64,000 nt of DNA. Origin: Polytrichum commune. Lineage: Eukaryota; Streptophyta; Polytrichopsida; Polytrichales; Polytrichaceae. The notes under the pieces are model-generated. The model searched no databases. It was not told the DNA's origin and saw only the letters and a program-made list of their open reading frames with translations. Below, piece by piece: positions 1 through 11,164 of this stretch (position 1 is the first letter of the stretch; each line of letters opens with the position of its first letter). The position numbers and the translations under genes were made by a program. The DNA is taken from positions 7,316,001 to 7,380,000 of the forward strand of contig OX485809.1 in NCBI GenBank assembly GCA_950295325.1, written 5' to 3'.

Positions 1-528
1 CCTCAATGTAACGAAACAGGTTGCTTTTCATTCAAATTCAAACACTACTACCTCCAAGCATCCACCACAACAGGAAAGAAATTATTGATATTGTATGCAT
101 TACAACGAACGGAAAATCACAAGGAACGAACAACTCCCAACAGCAGTCCCGTTGAGTTTAAGGATTACTCTAACAAGGATACCTTTCCTTTCAAGAATCA
201 ACTAAGGGTTTCAGGTTTAAAATCAAAACACCCAGAACCTAAAACCCACCTATGGAGTAAATCTTCAGAGTGATGGTCAATGGTTGGAGGAAGTACAGAA
301 ATGTGGGCTTTATCCCAATTCATATACTTTCAAAAACTCCCGGTTTGGAAATTGATAGATAAAGATGAGAATAAACACTTCCATATTTTCAGGTTCGGGC
401 TTAACTCTACTAGACAGGCAGAGTTTTTCAGGAATGGTATAATACATTTCTGAAACCCACGAATGGTATAAATTGCTTCATAGTGGTGGTAGAAAAAGCA
501 CATGAACTTGGGAGTTTGTGAAATGTAC
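1..528. other. Non-coding, probable intron downstream of remorin-like exon
   Basis: No exon is recognisable here. On the minus strand this stretch follows the donor site at 528-527 of the remorin-like exon, so it is probably intron. About 190-300 resembles about 1580-1665 (shared words around ATGGAG/ATCTTCA/GAGTGATGGTCA/GAAGTACA), so part of the intron sequence is duplicated within the locus. Confidence 0.4.
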
Positions 529-2233
529 CTCTGGTGGCAGATGACTCCTTGGTAGATTTAGCAGTTCTGGAAGGTATCTTCAAAAAACTACCATGATGGT
601 CACATGGTAGCCCTGTCATCAAATTTCCATCTGCATTTCTCGACTTCAATTCCCCAAGAGAGTATCGGTCCAGCAACAAATCCAGCTGCTGCTTCGCAGT
701 TGAATTTGTGAATTCAAGGAACCCAGCTCCACTCACTGCACCTTGCACTCGAATTTTCGGGTTAACAACCTCCACAGCATTCGCATGCAATTCGGTAACT
801 TGAATGGGTCGAGCCGCCGGTTCTCCCCCAACGTTTAGAGGGCCAGAATGTCTTCGATCACTTGTTCCCAAATTTGCACCTTTTCTTTGACCACCCATGC
901 CTGCTTGACTCGCAACCACATGTGCCAAAAGAGGCCCACTCCTTGATTTTGCCTTCACTTGCACATCAGAATTCCCACCTGTGAGCCATTTTTCAGCATC
1001 ATCCCATTTTGAAGGGGTGGGTTTAAGTAATGGCCCCATGACAGATCGGTGAACACCATTTCGGTTTTGGTGATCCAGTTTGGCCATACTTGCATCTGCC
1101 TCACATGGTGGCTCAGTAGATTCGGCATTTCGCAACATGCTGGTAGCATATAAAGTGAACCCATTTGAGGTAGGGCGTGTTATGGAAGGTTTTCTGTATT
1201 TGGCTTCCATGGAGGAAGATTTGTCTGCCATGGTGGAAGATTGGATGGCCTTGAATGGCTCAGTTTCCCCTCTAGCCCCATCCTGCATCACGACTGAAAA
1301 TCCATTCTCTTTAGCTCCACTTAAGTCTTTCTCGGCTGCTGCTTGTTGTGATGATACAGCAGTTGCACCTGAAAAATCAAACCAAGTGGGTTAACTATAA
1401 AGTTAAATCATTTCCAATCCCTTGAGTTTGGAGGATTTTGTCTGTGTGGTGGTCCATCAACCCTCAAAAACCCCACTAAACCCCCCACTTTTTGGCTTGC
1501 GTGAAGGTTTTCAGGTTGACAGATGAAGATGAGCATGATTCTCCATCTTTCAAGTATTGAAAAACTCTACCACAAAGACAGTTTTCAGGGACAAAATTCC
1601 ACCTCTAAGCCCCACAAATGGAGCATATCTTCAAGAGTGATGGTCATGGTTGAAGGAAGTACACAATGACCATCACTCTTGGAGATGTGGAGATATGGCA
1701 CAATCGGTCAAATGTGCCATGTATAGATTGAAGCAAACAATCTATGAGCTTATTACAGTGATCTAATAAGAGACCTATCCTACCCTTGAGAAACGAAGCA
1801 TCAAAAATACCAAAATGCAGTAACCTGATGATGATGACTTACCCCAAAAAAAAGAAAAATACAAAACAAAACAAAAATTACCTTTCAGCCATGTTCTTCC
1901 AGGAGTGTTGACATCCGCTTTCTTGGATGCACGCACATCTCCAACCTGGTGGTTGATACACAATGCATCAATCAATAAAGAATTCTCATAAAAATAGCAA
2001 ACTTTTTAAAGCTCTCCCTGGGACAATTCAAAGTGTAGAAAATGCAAGAATTTTGTGATGGATTCGGTTTGTTACCTTCCCTGTCTCGGATCCTGGAGAC
2101 ATACCCCTGTAGTTGGATACCTTCACTTGCTCATCGGAGTGTCTGCTCTCCTTGGAGATTGTGGACATTGTTGGACTAGAAGAGGTGCTTCGGATGGTGG
2201 AGTTTCGTATCACGCATGTGGGACTGCTGTCTC
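529..2233 (-). CDS. Remorin-like protein, internal exons (partial gene)
   Basis: Three minus-strand exons join in phase: 2233-2076, 1945-1882 and 1368-529, each flanked by AG...GT. Together they give about 354 codons without a stop. The sequence is hydrophilic, Ser-rich and low in complexity, then carries PSKWDDAEKWL just after a Gly-Pro-Leu-Lys-Pro-Thr context. A PSKWDDA(E/Q)KW(I/L) segment behind a GPL-x-P stretch is typical of the long disordered N-terminal half of plant remorin-family proteins, which are plasma-membrane nanodomain scaffolds. The coiled-coil C-terminal remorin domain is not in the window and should lie beyond the left edge. No start codon is assigned; earlier exons may lie further right. 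The remorin call rests on one motif and general composition, so another disordered plant protein is possible. Confidence 0.5.
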
Positions 2234-2580
2234 CTGCATTTTTTTGAGTCGACAGAAAATCAATTTCTGAGTTAGAACATCACATGATTTCACCTAATTC
2301 AACTAACTTCCTCTCATTTTTTTTTTCGTGACAATCGACTGGAAATGAGGGGACAGGATTGGTTAGGACATAACTAAATTGTTCATTTCTGTGTATGCAA
2401 GTGCCAGAATGTGCTTGAATCCTTGAAAGGAGAGTTTTGTATGATTTAATAATCTTAGAGTTATGGAGATGCTATGATTGTCAGTTGAGAAATAATATCC
2501 TTATACGTGGTCATGATCCCCAGTACCGTCGCAACGGTGGGAAGATATGCTGATGATGAGATTTAGTTTTTTGAAACTCT
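2234..2580. other. Intron or intergenic DNA
   Basis: Lies upstream (minus strand) of the first remorin-like exon that I can see. Nothing coding or repetitive stands out. Confidence 0.35.
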
Positions 2581-2584
2581 CAAA

Positions 2585-2818
2585 GTCCGCTACCACCAAC
2601 ACCCTTTCGAGGTAGCTCTACAGGAAGTCCTCCAGAAATTCAATCGAAACCTCACAACCTCAAAGACCCATAGAGACTCTACGAAAAGTAGAAGGAAATG
2701 CTGCGACTTGAGTTTTTTCAAACTGTCATTCCTCCTAAAAAAGATAAATCCCCGCCTAACCCACCAAACTCACTCGTGCCCAAAACTCTGACTTTGGTCA
2801 AAGACCCAGCATTTAAAC

Positions 2819-2853
<35 letters not shown>

Positions 2854-3445
2854 CACTTGCAAGATTTGGAGCAAGGATGGAATTAAGGAGCGTTCGGGAT
2901 AACGAGAACAACAGAAGTCCTCTACAGTAATCCTCCAAAAACTCAATAGAAATCTCATAGACTCGTACAGAATCTACAACAAAATGTCGTCCAGAGAATG
3001 CTGCAAATTGATTCTTTTCAAACTCTCGTTCCTCCTAAAGGGGAGATTCAGACTCCGCATAACCCACCGAACTCACTCGTGCCCACAACTCTGGATTTGT
3101 AAGAGACCCAAAACTTAAACGAGAGAGAGAGCGAGAGCGTCATCTCAAAACTTCGATAGAAAACTTCACAATCTCAAAAGACTCATACAGAATCTGCAAC
3201 AAAACGTCGTCCAGGGCAATGCCGCGAATTGGTTATTTCCTCATACTCTCATTTCCTCCTGAAGAACATTCAGACTCCACATAACCCACTGAACACGTTC
3301 GTGCCCAAAACTCTGCATTTGGTATGTACAAAATACCACAAACTCAAAGAGTCATGTACGAAAAAGAAGCAGTCAAAGGATATGCTGCAATTTCTTTTCC
3401 TATTCCTCAGCAGTGCGGATAGCTCTAGCTTTGGTAAGAGACCCA

Positions 3446-3476
<31 letters not shown>

Positions 3477-3480
3477 CACT
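2585..3480. repeat. Degenerate tandem repeat, 3-4 units, capped by GA microsatellites
   Basis: A unit of about 220-300 bp recurs near 2610-2850, 2920-3140, 3150-3330 and partially to 3476. Shared landmarks are 'gaatgctgc', 'ttcaaactctc', 'attcctcct', 'taacccaccgaactcactcgt' and 'gtgcccaaaactctg'. Three of the units run into (AG)n tracts at 2820-2850, 3120-3134 and 3450-3476. Open frames across it encode Arg-Glu dipeptide runs and are artefacts of the microsatellite. Confidence 0.7.
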
Positions 3481-3938
3481 TGTAAGGTCTGGAGCAAGGA
3501 AGAGAGTGTTTGGGAAAACAAGAGAGGATAACAGAAAGAAAGAGAGTTTTTCTTCCTTGCTTCCTTCCTACCTGAGCAGCTTTCGCTGTGAAGTTTGACG
3601 AAATGATTGTTTCCTTGTTGCTCCCCTTTCACAGTCTTTGAATGTGGTGGTGGTGGTGCCTTGAGTTGGAGCACTTTGTGAGTAGTGGTGATGGCAGTGG
3701 TGATGGAGGTGGCTGCTGCTCTTTGTGACTTAGGGAATCGCAAGCTCCCACTCTCTACATCATACACTAGAGTCCTTGGTACCGACTGATGGCGTCGATG
3801 TTGACGTTGGGCATGTTGGGCTAATTGCTGCCCCTCTACCTCCTCATTCCCATTTTCATTCTCATCTTCCTCTTCCTCTTCTCCCTCCCACTGCCGACCC
3901 TCAGCTTGCTTACAAGTGACCATAGAGATCATCAACAC
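3270..3938 (-). CDS. Possible N-terminal exon of the remorin-like gene (uncertain)
   Basis: A minus-strand open frame starts with Met at 3938. It reads a Glu-rich acidic stretch, then Gln/His/Arg-rich sequence, then SVPRTLVYDVESGSLRF and a basic tail. The last third overlaps the GA microsatellite and is not credible as protein, so any real exon would end near 3560-3600. It sits on the same strand, upstream of the remorin-like exons. The composition is that of a disordered protein and no domain is recognised. Chance openness is a real alternative. Confidence 0.22.
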
Positions 3939-3989
3939 CTCACGTAGCTTGAAACTTCAAACTCTATATTCCTAATGAACTTGAATCCT

Positions 3990-4032
3990 CTCCCTCAAGA
4001 TGATAATGATGATGATGATGATGATGATTCAC
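3990..4032. repeat. (ATG)n trinucleotide microsatellite
   Basis: About eight GAT/ATG units in a row. Confidence 0.85.
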
Positions 4033-4074
4033 ATTCTTGCCAACAGTAGTAGTGTGGGTTTCCGAAGATTGATT

Positions 4075-4905
4075 TCCCTCCACTCTCCCAAATGTGTCAA
4101 CCCCATCTCTTCTAGCCTACCTTGACCTCCAAGAAAATGAACGAAAGAAACCAAACAAACAAGCCTCAAGGTGATGATGATGTTGCAGAAGTCGTCGCCT
4201 TCTAGACGACTCTGCTGGTGAGCGAAGCCTCCAGAATTCAGGGACTGCTATACTTAGAGTCTCTTGGAGCATGAAGGTGAGGTTGAGGCCACAAGATTCA
4301 AGGAAATGTAAGAAGGACTAAGTTAAGTAAGTAGTGGCAATGAATGACCATTTGAAAGGGAGCAAGAAAGCCGAGAGAGAGAGAGAGAGGGGGGGGGGGG
4401 GGGGGGGAGATTGGCCACTGTGGAGATTGATGTTGATGTCGATGATGAGAACAGGCTTGGTAGACAAGTTTGAAACGGGAAGAACTTCAAAGTCAACAAT
4501 CTCCCAAATGTGTCAACCCCATCTCTTCTGGCCTAATTTAACCCACAACACAATGACAGAAAACAAACGAAACAAAACAGCCTCAAGGTGATGATGCAAG
4601 AGTCCTCTTTCGACCTTAGCTAAGTCTGCCAAGTGAGCAACGCATCCGGAATTCAGGGTCTACTATACTTAGGGGTTCTTGGAGCACGAAGGTGACGTCG
4701 AGGCAACAGAGATTCAAGAAAATGTAAGGAAGACTAACAACTTAAGTGGTGGCAATGAATGGCCATTCAAAAGGGAGCAAGAGAGTCCAGAGAGAGAGAG
4801 AGAGAAAGGGGCTTGGCCAACTGTGGAGATTGACGATGCTGGTGATGATGAGAGCAGGCTTGCTAGGCAAGTTTGGAATGGCGAAGAACTTCAAAATTCT
4901 TCTCC
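4075..4905. repeat. Tandem duplication, unit about 415 bp
   Basis: Two head-to-tail copies are offset by about 415 bases. 'ccaaatgtgtcaaccccatc' occurs at about 4088 and 4503, 'gaattcagg..ctatactta' at about 4234 and 4650, and 'gtggcaatgaatg' at 4333 and 4748. Each copy has a GA run; in the first it is followed by about 20 consecutive G (4389-4408). Short open frames here are Arg-Glu microsatellite products. Confidence 0.8.
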
Positions 4906-5055
4906 GAAGTTCGCTGGCATGTAGGCAGTCAAGAGCGACTGGGTCGCTGGCAACAAATTTACTCAAAAGTCCACAATCCATGGTGTCATGGTGATGTCTA
5001 CAAATAGATTTCCTCTTGCTTGAATCTGGTCAACAAGAATATCAACCCCTCATAC

Positions 5056-5245
5056 CACATTATGAAGCAGTGTGCGTTCGTTCATGTGGGCCTTTGACAA
5101 TATGACCATGGGATGCCCCAACCCAGTGCAAGGAGACTCATATTACGTCTGAATCTGCAGTAGGGTTGAGGCATCCTAATGGTTATATTCTCAGGGGCCA
5201 CATGCATGAACGAACGCACACTCACTGCTTGATAATGTTATGTGT
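5056..5245. repeat. Short inverted-repeat element, family R4
   Basis: The left arm 'aagcagtgtgcgttcgttca' is mirrored by the right arm 'gaacgaacgcacactcactg'. The arms extend about 60 bp each with mismatches, giving a foldback MITE of about 190 bp. Related copies lie near 35770-36140, 44068-44215 and (half only) 49835-49925. Confidence 0.6.
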
Positions 5246-6134
5246 GTGGATGACATACATACGTATACAAAACCTCTTCTTCCAGTTCCCGTTCCTATAA
5301 CCACCAACCCACGATGAATGGAACTGGAATTAGCTTAGTAGAACTTGATTGGGAATTGGTTCAAGCTCTCTCTTTTAACCCCTAAAAACCCCGGGTTTTA
5401 GCTTGAATCAAAGATGTAGTATAAAGTATGAATTAGAAAGCTTCATTTTGTGTTGGCATACAAGAGAAAGTTTTGGAGGGTTAATTGAAAATCACATCTA
5501 TGTAGTTGGGATATGGATCTTTATCCTTTGGTCTCCACGAAATCATTTTACGAGCATTTTGCTTCAGAAAATAATAAGAATTCCAAGTTGTATCAAAAGC
5601 ACTCAATCTCTAATAAGATTGGCTAAAAATGTGAGTGGCTTAATTTGGTGGGAGAAGCCAAACCAAAAATATTCATGTTAGTAACAGTGTTACTTTCCCG
5701 AAATAGCTAATTTTGTAACAAAGAAAGAAAAAAACCAAACCAAAAATATTCATGTTAGTAACAATGTTACTTTCCCGAAATAGCTAATTTTGTAACAAAG
5801 AAAGAAAAAAATAAGGGCTCCAACCACCTGAAGGTCCATATCTTTAGACTCGTTGACATACAATTTCAATTGATTTGACTTTATTATGTCAAGGTGTAAG
5901 AAAAAAATGAAAAAATGAAAAACAAATGAAAAAAATTGCCCTGAGACCTGTATGTTTGAAAAACGCTCGCGACCACTTTTTTTTATTTCTTGGGCATTTA
6001 GGGGTTAAGTTGGTGGCTATCAACATTCATCTGGAAGCAACCGAAATACAAAAACACACTAAAATTAAATTTTAAAAAACAGAAGTTGTTGCCAGTGAAC
6101 AAGGAGAAGCAACTTTTAAGGTGGATGCATCTTA
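5246..6134. other. Gene-free; contains a 72-bp tandem duplication
   Basis: At 5663-5808 a unit containing 'aaaccaaaaatattcatgtt' and 'gaaatagctaattttgtaac' is repeated twice in tandem with one or two differences. The rest is AT-rich with no recognised feature. Confidence 0.6.
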
Positions 6135-6500
6135 AGATGTTACTTTTTCCGACTAGCCCACTTCTTCTCAAATATGAAACACGGCATCAGTATAAGATGG
6201 TTAGCAAATCCAAATCAAGGTCAAAGCCACTTTCCCTCATAATTTTTAGAGTTCATATGAATATCTTTTTCGTTTATATTTAAGTGAAGATTCTCGTGCT
6301 CATTAAGTGGTTATACATGTCCCTCCAAATCATGTTAATTGTAAAACCTAGAATAGCTATCATATGTTGAGCACGTAATCCAATCTCCTTTAAACACACG
6401 TCCATTTGACATCCGTTCTGAAAGCCACACCCAAACCACACACCACTCAAATATAGGTGTCCAATGAAGATAAGTAATTGAATCAAGCACTTTACCTTAG
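6135..6500. repeat. Dispersed repeat R1, copy 1
   Basis: Shares extended similarity with 43100-43440, 53630-54280 and 58990-59140. Landmarks are 'gtgctcattaagtgg', 'tgagcacgtaatccaatctc' and 'accacacaccactcaaatat'. The open frame at 6280-6732 (minus) lies in this repeat and the next one and has no protein similarity that I recognise. Confidence 0.6.
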
Positions 6501-6735
6501 TTACAACTGAACCTGTAAAGTTTGAAAAAGAACCAATTGAAGTTGAAGACTTCGTGAAAATCACCAACCATTTTAGAGGGAATCTATAGAATATGCCCCA
6601 ACTAAAAAATATAAAAACCAAAAGAAAGATGTCAACATGTAACGGGTTGGACTTGGAAACACTAAGACATTGACCAATTATGCCCAAAAAATCTCCATGA
6701 ACACTAAGCCTAGCCTGTAGAATTCCCCCCAATTG
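6501..6735. repeat. Dispersed repeat R2, copy 1
   Basis: Belongs to a family marked by an 'aaccggttgaa'-like start, 'ggaatctatagaatat', 'gatgtcaacatgtaac' and 'cttggaaacactaggatc'. Other copies are at 26015-26215, 35405-35600, 38695-38935, 39665-39870 and 50925-51415, with a derived array at 37740-38440. Confidence 0.6.
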
Positions 6736-6816
6736 CAGACAACACGGTGGTCAAAGAATTGGCCAAGACTCGGGCCTAGAATGTTGACGATGACGATGAT
6801 GAAGAATAATTACTTA

Positions 6817-7316
6817 GGGCCACTTCGAGACACGAGACTGAGAGCCCGTGACCATCACACCTCAAGCACTCTCATTGGTGGAAAAGGCGGACCCGGTCCA
6901 AGTTCGCTTCACACTACGCTCAAGGGACCAACGGAGTATGTGAATGCAAGATGGATGTAAAGTCTACATGGATTCCTACATGGCATCGAATGGATCATGT
7001 TTCATGGTCACTTGGACTCTTTTCACAAACCACCTCTTGGAGGTAGGTCTGACACAAAACCGGCAGACCATGGGACTCTGAACGTTCACAGTTGTTGATT
7101 TATTCTATTTTATCATGTGTGAGGACCCGCGTGAATAGAAATTCATTGAAATAGCATTTGGTTGACGGCTCGGTCACAAATGACTTTACACTACACTTGA
7201 GAGTCCGTGACGACACTACATGAGTTTGGAGGTGCCTTGGAACGGCCTTCGGACACTTTCTTTTGGGCTCTCACAATTTCATGGTCACGGCTCTTGGCTC
7301 GTGTGTGAAGTGACCC
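6817..7316. mobile_element. Tourist-like (PIF/Harbinger) MITE, copy 1
   Basis: A 500-bp element begins GGGCCACTTC and ends with the near-complement GAAGTGACCC. The imperfect inverted ends extend about 35 bp, and the element is flanked by TTA at 6814-6816 and 7317-7319. A TTA duplication with GGG ends is the PIF/Harbinger (Tourist) signature. A second, inverted copy is at 59168-59651. No transposase is present. Confidence 0.75.
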
Positions 7317-7874
7317 TTAGTGCCATAAAACCGTGATCAAACTCATGCCCCGATCACACCAAAATTTCCGTTTGGTTCCAGCCGTGAAACTGTTGGGGAT
7401 TGTGTCCACAAACAGATGTTGGCCCACCATTTTACACACCGTTACAGCCAAAGATGCCGACAGATGGTGTCAAAACCGGCCTCTGTGATCAGCCCCTCAT
7501 GCTAACTTAGAGGATGGAGTGTAGTTTTGGGAGATTCAACAGCGTCAAAGTGGAGTGAGTAGTAGAAAGTTCTAGAGAGCGCATCACTACATTGTTTATG
7601 GTAGTTAATTAGTGTCACGTGCATAGTAGTGCCAAATGTGGTTGAATTCCAACATTTTTACGGGCGTCGAAGTGGGGTAGAAATTCCCAGTGAGTGCACA
7701 TGGCAGAGTGCTATGGTTGAAATCCTTGTTGTAAGAACGTAAAGTACATTGGTGCATGCAGGAAGCATGAATAGAATCCGGGGAGGGTTGGATTGTCAAA
7801 GTGGGAGAGAGGGAATTATCGCATCATACGGGCGTACCTCTCATTCATCCAACATCAACACTTGACTCCCTATA
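7317..7874. other. Gene-free; one inverted unit of the 32.8-kb tandem repeat
   Basis: About 7365-7500 is a reverse-complement relative of the repeat unit at 32790-33345. It shares words for 'gttggcccaccattttacac' and 'ttggggatt', read on the opposite strand there. Otherwise nothing is seen. Confidence 0.5.
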
Positions 7875-8316
7875 AGGTAGGGGTGGCAATTTCCGTCCAA
7901 ATTTCAGATGCGCCTAGTTGGGATGTTGAAACTATTTTTTTATAAATTTTGAGTGCTCCGTAAAGCAAGTGCAAGAGCAACTATGAAAAAATCAATTTTT
8001 TCCAACATGTTTATGATTTCCTACAAATTTTTAAAGGAAACCTTGTAGAGTGACCAACACTCGCACATTGGGTACGTGGTATATCCACAGGGTGGATTTC
8101 TAAAACCGACCGCTGGCAGCATTAAACCGACCGCTGGCAGCCAATGAAATGTTGGCAGCGCTGTGAACGGTAAAAACACCTTGATAGGTGCTTTTGTAAA
8201 CCCAGGTAAAAGCACCTAGATAGGTGCTTTTGTAAACCCAGGTAAAAGCACCTAGATAGGTGCTTCCGACATAGGGGTTGACTTTAGGACCCGCACGGAA
8301 ATTGCCACCCCTACCT
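7875..8316. mobile_element. TA-flanked MITE (Tc1/mariner-like), copy 1
   Basis: A 442-bp element with inverted ends of about 22 bp. The left end begins AGGTAGGGGTGGCAATTTCC and the right end is its complement. TA flanks both ends at 7873-7874 and 8317-8318. The interior carries two small tandem duplications: one around 'aaaccgaccgctggcagc', the other a unit of about 36 bp containing 'ggtgcttttgtaaaccc'. A copy in the opposite orientation is at 55030-55415. The open frame at 8021-8215 is inside the element and is not a gene. Confidence 0.75.
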
Positions 8317-10217
8317 TAGGTTTGCGGTTGATTTATGTTAATTGAGCATGGACTGCACTAAGTCGGGGTCTTCAACACTAATTCTAGTGCCAAATCAATA
8401 AAAAATAATAACCTCCGAGTTGCATATTATTTCAGGCTTTGACATTAGATGAATGAGAAGTTCACGCGTATGTGATAATTCCCTCGCATACGAGTGGAAA
8501 AGAGAGATTTGAAAGGTGAAAAAGAGGAGGATGAGGAGGAGGAGAAGAAGAAGAAAAAAAAGTTGATTACTCTCTTTCGTTTTTGTTTCTTGCTTTTGTT
8601 AGGACACTCCAAATAGAGTTGATCACCCCATTTGTCCAACCGTGGCAATCTCAACTTACATTTTCAAATATTTGGTAGTACTTAAACATATACCACAAAT
8701 CCTCACGACCTTTTTACACACGTGACCAAGGACCGCAAGAGAAGGTGATTTAGGGTTTCTTGTGGTCATGATCGGTGGCCCAAAGACCATGACCAAGAGA
8801 CCTCCACGTTGCTTCTTAAAAGGCCTTGGTCACTTTGGTTCTAATGAAAATCAAAACATAAAATATTGTTCAAATAAGGAATGATAGTGCACATACCCTT
8901 AGATCTTTGGACTGGATTTGGATCCGGTAGACGCTTGCAGTCCAGTGTAGATTGGAGTGGATACAAGTGGCATCACATAACTCGATGAGCTTTGAAAAAA
9001 TATGTTTACTTGGTCTCGGCACTTACAAGATTGAGAGAATAATCCGTTGGTGTCCTTGGTTATATGCTTCTACCGTGGAAAGGAACACTTACCAAATAGG
9101 CTAAAGAAATGTAGTGTCATGAGGCGTGAGGTTTATAAGAGGTCAAAGTGAAGGTTCTCTCTTTTAAGTGATTACATAGGCCCTCCTTAGTTGTGTCAAC
9201 GATTGAATCTAGAATCAATGTCTATATTATGAGTATATAGTCTAGACTCCAATCTCACTGTAACACGTGTCTTTTTAGTATTTGTTCTTAAATACAAGTT
9301 TGTGTGCCATGCACCACTCAAGTACACATGTTTAAGTATGAAGAGTGACTACATAAGGCCCACGTACCTTAGAGCTCAAGTGGAGTTCTCGATCTTGCAA
9401 GTTTCAGAAGTTGGATATTTTACCTTCATACTAGAACCACGACACTCATAATACAACACTTTTTTAGAACCAATTTGTCATAAAATAGGGGTGATAAATG
9501 TGCATATTGGTGGGACCTACATGGATTCCAAGGTTTATATTTGATTAGTACCATGGAACATACAAGGGAACCTTAGGGAACATTAAAAGTATTGGGGAAC
9601 CTTAGGGAATGTTGTGCACATTTGCGAACATTGAGGAATGTTGTGAGTGTATTTCTTCAATGAAAGTGTTCTTTCATACGTATGTATCTTCATTATGTAT
9701 ACAAAATTATTTTTTTACATTGAAATAGGCCAAAATGTCGAGTTAATGAGACCATGGTATTTGGATAATATGATGCTTTCTTGTGTGACCATACGTGTCT
9801 TAGCCCCTAACTTCCCAACCAACCCATAAACTCACAACCTTGTGTAATTTGGAGATGATTAGAACCTGTGAATTTTTTTTGTCAAAGGATAAGTGGTCAT
9901 GTTTTTGTTTTGTTGGGAGCTCATGTGATGGTGTTGGCTCCAATAATTGTTTCCCACTTCAATGCAAATTTTGCATGAACATCAAACATGTTTATTTTGG
10001 TGAAAGTGGGATATTTTTATGCTCTTATAAAAATGGCCTCTTGTGCTCACATCAACCGTTAAGTTTAACGTTTCAACACTCTCTAGTTTTTGAAGGATTT
10101 TTTTGCAAATATGTTCCCAAATTAGAAATATGGGACAATTTACATACTCCAAATGCAAGGTGGCTAGCCAATTATGGTTTGCACATCTTGGCAAGAAAAT
10201 TGGTGGAGGTGCTCAAT
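8317..10217. other. Gene-free DNA left of the CACTA element
   Basis: No gene is recognised. A plus-strand open frame at 9840-10220 (126 codons) ends exactly at the transposon insertion point. It has no domain that I know and no start or splice context that persuades me. A purine-rich tract (8519-8562) gives a false Ser/Phe-rich frame on the minus strand. Confidence 0.4.
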
Positions 10218-10220
10218 TAA

Positions 10221-11164
10221 CACTACAAGAAAACCAGCCCAATGTGACCGGATGTGACTAAGGGCATATGACTATGTAGTCACCTCAGTCATTGGTTTAG
10301 TCTAAAATCAGTCCTAAGAGGGTCCAGTCATGGTCTAGTCATATACGTAGTCATATTTTTGAGGACCTGGGTGGGAACGTCTACGGGAACGGGACATATG
10401 TTCTCCTGCCCGGTTCCCAGAGTCATGCTATGAGTGCTCACTATGTGTAGTCATGCTAATGTGCTCACTATGTGTAGTCATGCTAATGCTAATGCGTTAT
10501 GTATGTCTTACTGCAGTAAGAGAGTTGGTTTGGGTGACTACATGACTTCCTGTAGTAAATGAACTGACTAATAGTTGTCATATATTTCAATCAGATGATT
10601 TTGAAGTCCTCTAGTCGTTGGCTCCATGGGTGAGTGTTGTGATATAGAAGTAGGTCTATAATCTTCACTTACATAATAGCTCGTCTATTCAACACTACCA
10701 TGTCTGCGCGCAAACATGATCACGTGTCATTTTAGAGGCACCCCATCATAGAAACAGGAACTAAACACACCTTCAAAAATTAGTAAGTAATTGGCTTGGG
10801 CGTCCAGAAATCATGATTCCACTTGGAATATCTTCCCACTTTCTTTTCAGATGCACGACATTGCCGTGTATGCTTAACCAGGCTACAGAATTCCCATGCT
10901 CACAACAAAGCCGTTATTGATCACCTTCCCATACTTTTTTGAGATGCCAAAGTGTTGGCAAAATAACGTAGCCATGTGGACAGTTTTCTTTACTAGATTC
11001 AGTCATGACTGCGATATAACATAGTCACAGACACAATTTCCTTTACTTATATTGGTAATGAACCCCCTTTGTCCATACAACTTTAATTTGTTAAGTGTGC
11101 AATCTCTGTGACTACTCTTTTGCTGTACCAAAATTCTACAGATAGTAGTTGGGCTCCTACAGTC
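10221..11164. repeat. Left subterminal repeat region of the CACTA element
   Basis: Rich in short repeats built on 'tagtcatg', 'gtagtcata' and the unit 'ctcactatgtgtagtcatgc', which appears twice in tandem at about 10437-10495. Such subterminal arrays are the binding sites of TNPA-type proteins in En/Spm. The same motifs recur in inverted orientation in the right subterminal region. No gene is seen. Confidence 0.75.

Noticed and set aside
2698-2958. Open frames on both strands with Arg-Glu or Leu-Ser runs
   Set aside because: They are translations of an (AG)n microsatellite. The same applies near 3413-3598, 4334-4591, 4679-4994 and 48697-48975.
9840-10220. 126-codon plus-strand frame abutting the transposon insertion site
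   Set aside because: No recognised domain. The stop arises by chance just before the CACTA end, and there is no supporting splice or start context.
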